DNA from: Deinococcus sp. Leaf326
GTDB lineage: Bacteria > Deinococcota > Deinococci > Deinococcales > Deinococcaceae
Assembly: GCF_001424185.1 (NCBI RefSeq)
Contig: NZ_LMOM01000001.1
Span: 523,256-587,255 of the forward strand
Direction: 5' to 3'
DNA: 64,000 bases
Of this stretch, positions 58,869 to 64,000 are shown piece by piece. The translations under genes were made by a program, and so were the position numbers. Below the pieces are notes generated by a model. That model searched no databases. It saw only the letters and a program-made list of their open reading frames with translations, and was not told the origin of the DNA. How positions within the stretch are numbered: position 1 is the first letter of the stretch; each line of letters opens with the position of its first letter.

Positions 58869-59473
58869 TTCGGCCCTCCTTCCGGCATCACGGGGGGTTC
58901 AAGGTCGCGTGTGGACCCCCGGCGCAGGCTGCCGCGCCAGCCGCTCAGGCCCGTGTCCTCACCGCTCAGGCCCGCGCGGAAGGCGGCCGGGTCCAGAAAG
59001 CGCCCCTCGCGGAAGAGAGTGGGCGTCTCGCCCAGCGGGAAATCCTTGCGCAGAGGATGGCCTTCGAGGTCGTCGGGCGTCAGCACTTTGCGCAGGTCGG
59101 GGTGCCCCACGAACTCGACCCCCAGCAGGTCGTACACCTCGCGCTCCAGGTAGTTGGCCGCGCGCCACACCGGGTACAGGCTGTCGAGCGGCTCGCCGTC
59201 CTCCAGCCACACCCGCAGGAACAGCCGGCGGTGGTCGTACGGGTGGTAGAGGTTGTGCAGCACCGCGAAACGCGCCGGGCGCGCCTCGGGGTAGCGCAGG
59301 TAGTCGAGGCCCACCGTGTCCATGAGCATGAACCCACGCTCGCCGAGTTGCCGGGCCACCGCGCGCAGCTCGGCCGCCGCGACAACCACCGTCGCCTCGC
59401 GCGAGTCGTCGCGGGTCAGGCCCAGTTCGGCCAGCAGAGGCCCGAGGTCGCGCTCTGCCGCTAGCGCGTCCAT
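58865..59473 (-). CDS. nuoC: NADH-quinone oxidoreductase subunit C
   Basis: This 202-residue 30-kDa-type subunit has [19 protein letters not shown] and the signature [13 protein letters not shown]. The C-terminal approximately 40 residues are extra. ATG 59473 overlaps the nuoB end by 13 bases, so it is translated from within nuoB; the longer open frame upstream is a nuoB shadow. Confidence 0.95.
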
Positions 59474-59997
59474 GCGTCCACCATCGGAAGCTGGTGCCCC
59501 AGACTGTCGAAGGCCTCGCCGCGCACCTTCTTCTGAAGCTGCATGACGGCGTAGATGAGTGCCTCGGGGCGGGGCGGGCAGCCGGGCACGAAGATGTCCA
59601 CCGGCACGACCTGGTCCACGTTCTGCACGATGGCGTAGTTGTTGAACATGCCGCCCGAACTCGCGCAGGCGCCCATCGAGATCACCCATTTGGGGTCGGG
59701 CATCTGGTCGTACACGCGGCGCATGACCGGCGCCATCTTCTTGCTCAGGCGACCCGCCACGATCATCACGTCGGCCTGCCGGGGCGAGGCGCGGAAGACC
59801 TCCGAGCCGAAGCGCGCGAGGTCGTTGCGCCCGTTCGTGCTGCTCATCATCTCGATGGCGCAGCACGCCAGCCCAAAGGTCGCCGGCCACATGCTGTTGC
59901 TGCGGCCCCAGGCCACCAGTTTTTCCAGGCTGGAAAACAGCACGCCTTCGGATTCCAGTTCCTGCCAGTCGCGGTCGAACAGTTCCTTCAGCGGCAT
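59461..59997 (-). CDS. nuoB: NADH-quinone oxidoreductase subunit B
   Basis: This 178-residue subunit holds cluster N2, the last electron donor to quinone. Its four Cys ligands lie in LACCAIEM (the adjacent pair), GACASSGG and PGCPP. ATG 59997 lies 64 bases after nuoA. Confidence 0.97.
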   Translation of the reverse strand: MPLKELFDRDWQELESEGVLFSSLEKLVAWGRSNSMWPATFGLACCAIEMMSSTNGRNDLARFGSEVFRASPRQADVMIVAGRLSKKMAPVMRRVYDQMPDPKWVISMGACASSGGMFNNYAIVQNVDQVVPVDIFVPGCPPRPEALIYAVMQLQKKVRGEAFDSLGHQLPMVDAWTR

Positions 59998-60061
59998 GGG
60001 TGCACCTCGGGGATCGGGCGGGCCATAGGGCCGGGATTCATTGACGGAGGAGTACCTGCTC

Positions 60062-60421
60062 TCAGGCCCATTCCAGTACCCGCTTCTTCAGGACGTACAC
60101 GTAGCCCACCAGCAGCAGCAGCACGAAGGTCAACGCCTCGAAAAAGGCGAAGGGGATGAGCTTCTGGTACGCCACCGCCAATGGATAGAAGAAGGCCGTC
60201 TCGATGTCGAAGACGATGAACAGCATCGCCACGAGGTAGAAGTGCACGGGAAAGCGCTGGCCCGTACCCACACCGCCGCGCTCGGGATCGTTGCCGCTCT
60301 CGTAGGCCATGAGCTTGACGCGGGTCGCCTTCTTGGGACCCAGCAGCGCACTGACGACCACCGCCAACACCCCGATGCCCAGGGCCAGCAGCAGCATGAT
60401 GACGAAATTCGCGTATTCGAT
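60062..60421 (-). CDS. nuoA: NADH-quinone oxidoreductase subunit A
   Basis: This subunit (about 119 residues as called) has three membrane helices and the conserved [25 protein letters not shown] segments. The start is unclear. A near-perfect Shine-Dalgarno sequence (GGAGGAAG, 60433-60426) stands before ATC 60421, which would begin exactly where NuoA homologues begin (IEYANFVIM). The nearest in-frame ATG cuts into helix 1, and the in-frame GTG codons at 60460 and 60481 lack such a site. I call the body from ATC 60421 but the frame runs to 60481. First gene of the nuo operon. Confidence 0.88.
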   Translation of the reverse strand: MEYANFVIMLLLALGIGVLAVVVSALLGPKKATRVKLMAYESGNDPERGGVGTGQRFPVHFYLVAMLFIVFDIETAFFYPLAVAYQKLIPFAFFEALTFVLLLLVGYVYVLKKRVLEWA

Positions 60422-60538
60422 ACGGCTTCCTCCTTCGGCGGGACGACCCCGCTTCAGCACACAGCTCGTGAAAAACGGCACGAGTAAGGTGAAAAAAGAG
60501 AATGAAAAACGCAGAGCCTGAGTTGATGGTGCGGGATT

Positions 60539-60547
60539 GTTCTAGCA
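60539..60547 (-). promoter_or_regulatory. Possible extended -10 promoter of the nuo operon
   Basis: On the minus strand TGC precedes TAGAAC (60544-60539), an extended -10 pattern, about 110 bases before the nuoA Shine-Dalgarno sequence. No -35 box is evident. The leader between them is U-rich. Confidence 0.35.
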
Positions 60548-60650
60548 CAAAAGGGCGCTGGCCCCGCACCCCACAGGCGTCCGGCACGGTCTCTCCGGCC
60601 CACCGTCCTGGCCCCGTGGGCAGTTGGGGGTGGCCGGAGAGGCTGGTTCC

Positions 60651-60699
60651 GGAACTGTGGCGGGGCCGGACTGAATTCGCCTGACCCCGCCACAGTTCC
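60651..60699. other. Perfect 15-bp inverted repeat between nuoA and the alpha/beta hydrolase
   Basis: 60651-60665 is the exact reverse complement of 60685-60699 (19-base loop). It lies in the 336-base region between the nuoA coding start (60421) and the hydrolase stop (60758). It may terminate the hydrolase transcript, but no U-tract follows. Otherwise the region holds only the candidate nuo promoter. Confidence 0.5.
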
Positions 60700-60757
60700 T
60701 CTTCAGTTGTTCGTCCTGGACCGCCCTATTGAGCGCCCAGCCGCCGCACAGTCCAGC

Positions 60758-61597
60758 TCAGTTCTGCGGAGGGGTCCTCTCGCGCAGCCAGTTCAGGATC
60801 AAGGCCAGGACCTCGTCCCGGGGCTCGTCGTTCAGGAGTTCGTGGTAGCCGCCCTCTATCTCGGCGTAGGTCTTGTCGACCGAGGCGATGGCCCCGGCGA
60901 AGCGGCGGCTCCCCCGCGGGTCGGTGATCTTGTCGGCCGAGCCGTGCACGATCAGCGTGGGCAGGCGCCACCCGGCGTAGCCGTCCCACAGAGAGGCGCT
61001 CAGACGCAGCATCGAGGCGACGCTCAGGGCAGGCACCCCGCCCCGGTAGACCGCCTCGTCGGCCTCGTAGGCCCCGACCTCGGCCGGCAGCCGCGACAGC
61101 CCGCCAGTTGCCAGCCGGGCCGTGGCCAGCCCCGGCGCGGCGCGGGCGACCAGGGGAACGAGGCGGCGCAGCCACAGCGGCTCGTCCGCGCCCACCTGCA
61201 GGGCCGGGCTGGAAAGAATCACGCCGCTCAGGCCACGTGGGTCGCGGGAGGCGCTCGCAGCCGCGATCAGGCCGCCCATGCTGTGCCCGAAGGCGAACAG
61301 GGGGAGCCCCACGCTGCGCAGCGCTTCCCGGGCCCGCAGGTGATCCTCGACCAGAAGCCCCAGATCCACCACCGCGCGCCGGCCCGCCGAGGCGCCGTGA
61401 CCCCGCTGGTCATAGCTGTACACGCTCAACCCACCCGCCGTGAGCGCCGGAATCAGGCCGTGGTAATGGGTGGCGTAGCGTCCGGCATACTCTCCGAAGC
61501 CGTGGGCCAGCAGCACCGCGCCGCGCGCTTCACCCTGCGCCGGCCACAGGTAGCCTGCGACCGGCGCGCCGGGGACCGTCCAGTTCTGAGCTTGCAT
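60758..61597 (-). CDS. Alpha/beta hydrolase, monoacylglycerol-lipase-like
   Basis: This 279-residue serine hydrolase has [13 protein letters not shown] (oxyanion region), the nucleophile elbow GHSMGG, and later [10 protein letters not shown] (Asp) and GGYHELLND (His), the pattern of monoacylglycerol lipases and lysophospholipases. Cytoplasmic, no signal peptide. ATG 61597 is set by TACACT (61610-61605) exactly 7 bases upstream: leaderless. Confidence 0.9.
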   Translation of the reverse strand: MQAQNWTVPGAPVAGYLWPAQGEARGAVLLAHGFGEYAGRYATHYHGLIPALTAGGLSVYSYDQRGHGASAGRRAVVDLGLLVEDHLRAREALRSVGLPLFAFGHSMGGLIAAASASRDPRGLSGVILSSPALQVGADEPLWLRRLVPLVARAAPGLATARLATGGLSRLPAEVGAYEADEAVYRGGVPALSVASMLRLSASLWDGYAGWRLPTLIVHGSADKITDPRGSRRFAGAIASVDKTYAEIEGGYHELLNDEPRDEVLALILNWLRERTPPQN

Positions 61598-61742
61598 CTC
61601 TCCGAGTGTACTGGGTGGCCCTCCTCCCCAACGACCCACCCCCACCGGCCTTTGCCGACTTGGGTTACCCGGCCCTTGGCCTTCAGTTCACCTCTCCGGC
61701 ACAGAGAAGCCGGAACTGACCTGAAGCGCATACAGTGAACTC

Positions 61743-62180
61743 ATGGCAGATATCGCACGGAAGGCCAATGCCCAGTGGATGGGCGACCTCAAGCACGGAA
61801 AGGGCAACATCAGTACCGAGAGCGGCACGGTCCGGGACGCGCAGTACTCCTTCGGCACCCGCTTCGAGAACGGTGTGGGCACCAACCCCGAGGAGCTGCT
61901 CGCCGCCGCGCACGCGGGGTGTTTCACCATGCAGCTCTCGGCCCTGCTCGCCGCCCACGGCCATGATCCCCAGGACGTGCGGACCGAAGCCACCTGCGAA
62001 ATGGTCAAGGAAGGCAGCGGCTTCAAGGTGAGCACCATGCGCCTTCAGGTACGCGGCAAGGTCGGCAACATCGACCAGGCCGAGTTTGAGAAGCACGTCG
62101 CCCAGGCAGCCGAACTGTGCCCCCTGAGCCGCGTCATGAAGGGCAACGTCGAGATCGTCCACGACGCCGTGCTGGAATAG
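61743..62180 (+). CDS. osmC: OsmC family peroxiredoxin-like protein
   Basis: This 145-residue protein matches OsmC (organic hydroperoxide reduction): redox-active Cys in [15 protein letters not shown] and the second in [10 protein letters not shown], with the Arg/Glu environment upstream. OsmC detoxifies organic peroxides. TACAGT (61731-61736) lies 6 bases before ATG 61743. A strong hairpin terminator follows. Confidence 0.94.
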   Translation: MADIARKANAQWMGDLKHGKGNISTESGTVRDAQYSFGTRFENGVGTNPEELLAAAHAGCFTMQLSALLAAHGHDPQDVRTEATCEMVKEGSGFKVSTMRLQVRGKVGNIDQAEFEKHVAQAAELCPLSRVMKGNVEIVHDAVLE

Positions 62181-62197
62181 GATCGCTGCAATCAGTC

Positions 62198-62233
62198 CAC
62201 GTGCTCCGGCTGCCGCCGGAGCACGTGCTCTTT
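62198..62233 (+). terminator. Rho-independent terminator of osmC
   Basis: A perfect 13-bp stem (62198-62210 with 62215-62227) with a 4-base loop is followed by CTCTTTT, 17 bases after the osmC stop. Confidence 0.9.
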
Positions 62234-62268
62234 TGGGGGCGGCCAGCACACCAGACTGCCCCTCCGGA

Positions 62269-62532
62269 TCAGTACACGTGAAAGTCGTTCAGGCCGGTGG
62301 CCTCGCTGTACTGGGTCTGTACCTCCTGAACACGGGCGTGGGGTGGACCCCTCTGGAGCCAGTGCAGCAGACGGTCGAGATCGGCCTGCGTTCCCTCGGC
62401 AATGACCTCTACCCGGCCGTCAGTTAGGTTCTCGGCGTATCCCCGCAGATTTAGGTCCCGGCAATGGCGCTGCACGTAGCGTCGGTAGCCCACTCCCTGA
62501 ACGTTTCCTATCACCAGAGCAGTCAGACGCAT
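62269..62532 (-). CDS. acyP: Acylphosphatase
   Basis: This 87-residue protein has the acylphosphatase signature GNVQGVGYRRYVQ (phosphate loop with catalytic Arg) and the conserved NLTDGRVEVIAEG with catalytic Asn. It hydrolyses acyl phosphates. ATG 62532 has TACCCT (62547-62542) 9 bases upstream. The extra upstream residues in the frame are not conserved. Confidence 0.95.
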   Translation of the reverse strand: MRLTALVIGNVQGVGYRRYVQRHCRDLNLRGYAENLTDGRVEVIAEGTQADLDRLLHWLQRGPPHARVQEVQTQYSEATGLNDFHVY

Positions 62533-62573
62533 ATGGGCGTCAGGGTAACGGGCCGAGCGGGTCCACAACAGCG

Positions 62574-62602
62574 AACTCCCACCCTTTACCGGAGTGGGAG
62601 TT
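62574..62602. terminator. Hairpin downstream of the YflT-like gene
   Basis: AACTCCCAC (62574-62582) pairs with GTGGGAGTT (62594-62602). It lies 28 bases beyond the stop of the minus gene at 62630 and just upstream of the acylphosphatase start. The U-tract is minimal. Confidence 0.45.
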
Positions 62603-62629
62603 TACAGGGACCGTCGGCCGGCCGCGGGT

Positions 62630-63232
62630 TCAGTGGTCGGTCTGGGTGCCGCGCTCGCTCTGGAGGGCGCTCTTGCGGCTGAAGGCGTCGTCGAGCTTGG
62701 CCGCGCCGTTGCGCCGCATGATGTTCATGGCCTCGTCGGCCCGCGCACCGTCGGGATCACGGGCGATGACCATCACGTAGCCGTTCTTCATGCCGTCGTA
62801 GAACTTCTCGGCCTGTACCGCCGGCACGCCCAGGCGGCGCAGCAGCTTGACGTAGTCGCCGTGGTCGGTGCCTGACAGCGCGCCGAACAGCCCGCCCAGA
62901 CCCAGTCCCCCCAGCGCCCCGAACAGCATGCCGGCGAGGCCCCCATCGGCGAAGATACGCGTGCTGGGCACGATGAGCAGAAGAATCCAGATGGGCGTGG
63001 TCATGGCGAGGCCGCCGGCCAGACCCAGCAGCGAGCCGCGGATGACCCCTGCGGCTCCAGCCGGCGCGCCCGCCTCGGGGCTGACTCCTGTGATCTGGGC
63101 GAGGTCGTTCTCGGCCACGACGTCGGTCATGGCGAACGCCAGACGCTCACGCTCGAAGCCCCGGCTCTGAAGGGCTTCGAGCGCCACCTGCGCCTGCCGG
63201 GGTTCGGGGAAGAGGGCAACCACGCTTTCCAT
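62630..63232 (-). CDS. YflT-like stress protein with glycine-zipper membrane segment
   Basis: This 200-residue protein starts with a YflT / general stress 17M-like fold (SVVALFPEPRQAQVALEAL), has a hydrophobic Gly-rich centre (about 70-130) with repeated GxxxG (ADGGLAGMLFGALGGLGLGG) that may insert in the membrane, and ends with a second small alpha/beta part (VPAVQAEKFYDGMKNGYVMVI) and a basic tail. Function is unknown. ATG 63232 is used; TAAAAA lies 7 bases upstream. Confidence 0.7.
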   Translation of the reverse strand: MESVVALFPEPRQAQVALEALQSRGFERERLAFAMTDVVAENDLAQITGVSPEAGAPAGAAGVIRGSLLGLAGGLAMTTPIWILLLIVPSTRIFADGGLAGMLFGALGGLGLGGLFGALSGTDHGDYVKLLRRLGVPAVQAEKFYDGMKNGYVMVIARDPDGARADEAMNIMRRNGAAKLDDAFSRKSALQSERGTQTDH

Positions 63233-63402
63233 GAGATGTTTTTTAGCATGCCGGACCCCCCGCGCGCGAGGGACAAAGGGCGGCACGCCGGAGTGGGCTC
63301 TGATTCCCCCAAGAAAAGACCAAGTCTGCCGCGCGTGATCCGGCGCCCGGCCGGTACGTTTTCCCCTCGTCAGGGCCGCCCCCACCTCCCTATACTCGGC
63401 CC

Positions 63403-64000
63403 ATGACCGGCGTGTCCAGCCTGAGCGTTCCCGACGTGGCCTTCGAAACCCGGCTGCGGGAGGTGCTGCGGTCGCGTGTAGAGTTCATCGAGCTCATCGG
63501 CGACGACCTCCAGACCGCCGGTGGCAAGCGTACCCGGCCCCTGATCGGTTTTCTGGCCGCGCAGGCTCTCGGCGCCCATCCCGGTCAGCCCCGCTGGGAA
63601 GGAGTGGTCGACCTCGCGGTCTGCACCGAACTGCTGCACTCGGCCAGCCTGCTGCACGACGACCTCATCGACGACTCCGACACCCGGCGGGGGCACGAGA
63701 CCGCCTTCCGGCGCTTCGGCAACGTGGTCAGCGTAATGAGCGGAGACTTCATGCTCGCGCGCCTGCTCACGCTGCTCGCCGGCCTGCCCGGCGCGCCGGC
63801 GCTGACCCGCGCCTTCGGCCAGGCGGCCAGCGATATCTGTGAGGGCGAAGTGCTGCAGTTTCAGGTCGCCTCCTACGCCGACTACTCCTTCACGCACTAC
63901 TTTCAGGTCATTCACGGCAAGACGGCCGCCCTCGTCGAGCTGGCCGCCAGTGCGCCCGCCACGCTGCTCGGGGCCCCGGCCAGGGAGCACGAGGCTCTCT
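63403..64000 (+). CDS. Polyprenyl diphosphate synthase (partial, runs off window)
   Basis: The 199 residues visible match trans-isoprenyl diphosphate synthases: GGKRTRP for isopentenyl diphosphate binding, the first aspartate-rich motif LLHDDLIDDSDTRRG, MSGDFMLARLL, EGEVLQF and HGKTAALVELA. The second DDxxD lies beyond the window. It probably makes the side chain of menaquinone, which complex I and the EtfD-like protein need. TATACT (63391-63396) lies 6 bases before ATG 63403. Confidence 0.93.
   Translation, partial: MTGVSSLSVPDVAFETRLREVLRSRVEFIELIGDDLQTAGGKRTRPLIGFLAAQALGAHPGQPRWEGVVDLAVCTELLHSASLLHDDLIDDSDTRRGHETAFRRFGNVVSVMSGDFMLARLLTLLAGLPGAPALTRAFGQAASDICEGEVLQFQVASYADYSFTHYFQVIHGKTAALVELAASAPATLLGAPAREHEAL

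Overview
The window is GC-rich bacterial chromosome and very probably comes from a Deinococcus species. The reasons are the protein families and their order, the menaquinone-type respiratory genes, and above all the promoters. At least 21 genes carry a TANNNT -10 hexamer 5 to 9 nt upstream of the start codon, 14 of them at exactly 7 nt. That is the leaderless-mRNA arrangement reported as common in Deinococcus. I see no rRNA, CRISPR array, insertion sequence, phage gene or integron, so this looks like core chromosome with a few lineage-specific genes.

Layout. 0-16.6 kb: a B12-binding radical SAM protein, tRNA-Val and tRNA-Cys under one canonical promoter, a phosphoesterase, cysteine synthase, a Nudix hydrolase, a membrane PlsY-like/acyl-ACP-reductase-like fusion, the phoH-ybeY-dgkA operon, an erythromycin-esterase homologue, purU, an M29 aminopeptidase, short-chain and Gfo/Idh dehydrogenases, and a small operon (GNAT, lipocalin, unknown). 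16.6-24.3 kb: a YidD-like protein, a Thr-rich lipoprotein, clpS-clpA, a DUF2726 protein and a large EtfD-type membrane Fe-S oxidoreductase whose C-terminal tail carries eight RKxWxPK-like repeats. 24.3-32.6 kb: degV, a beta-lactamase-fold lipoprotein, an NrnA-like phosphoesterase, a HAD phosphatase, isocitrate lyase with a repeated upstream motif, cytidine deaminase, a CNNM/CBS membrane protein, a structured intergenic region with a candidate small RNA, and a sigma-2-only protein. 32.6-45.7 kb: a sensor histidine kinase, serS-gatC, a second serine hydrolase, a BsuPI-like secreted protein, TelA, an ABC-F ATPase and a FecR/CHASE2-GGDEF pair. 45.7-60.5 kb: the complete 14-gene complex I operon nuoA-N on the minus strand. 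60.5-64 kb: an alpha/beta hydrolase, OsmC, acylphosphatase, a YflT-like stress protein and the start of a polyprenyl diphosphate synthase.

Functionally, the window links quinone-reducing respiration (complex I, EtfD-type oxidoreductase, isoprenoid-tail synthase), two-carbon and fatty-acid metabolism (isocitrate lyase, EtfD, DegV) and lipid chemistry (PlsY/AAR fusion, DgkA). The observations most worth follow-up are the PlsY-AAR fusion, which retains the AAR-type catalytic cysteine and could supply long-chain aldehyde for the alkylamine lipids of Deinococcus; the repeat tail on the EtfD-like protein; the structured region at 31.8-32.2 kb; and the GTACACCAC sites upstream of isocitrate lyase.
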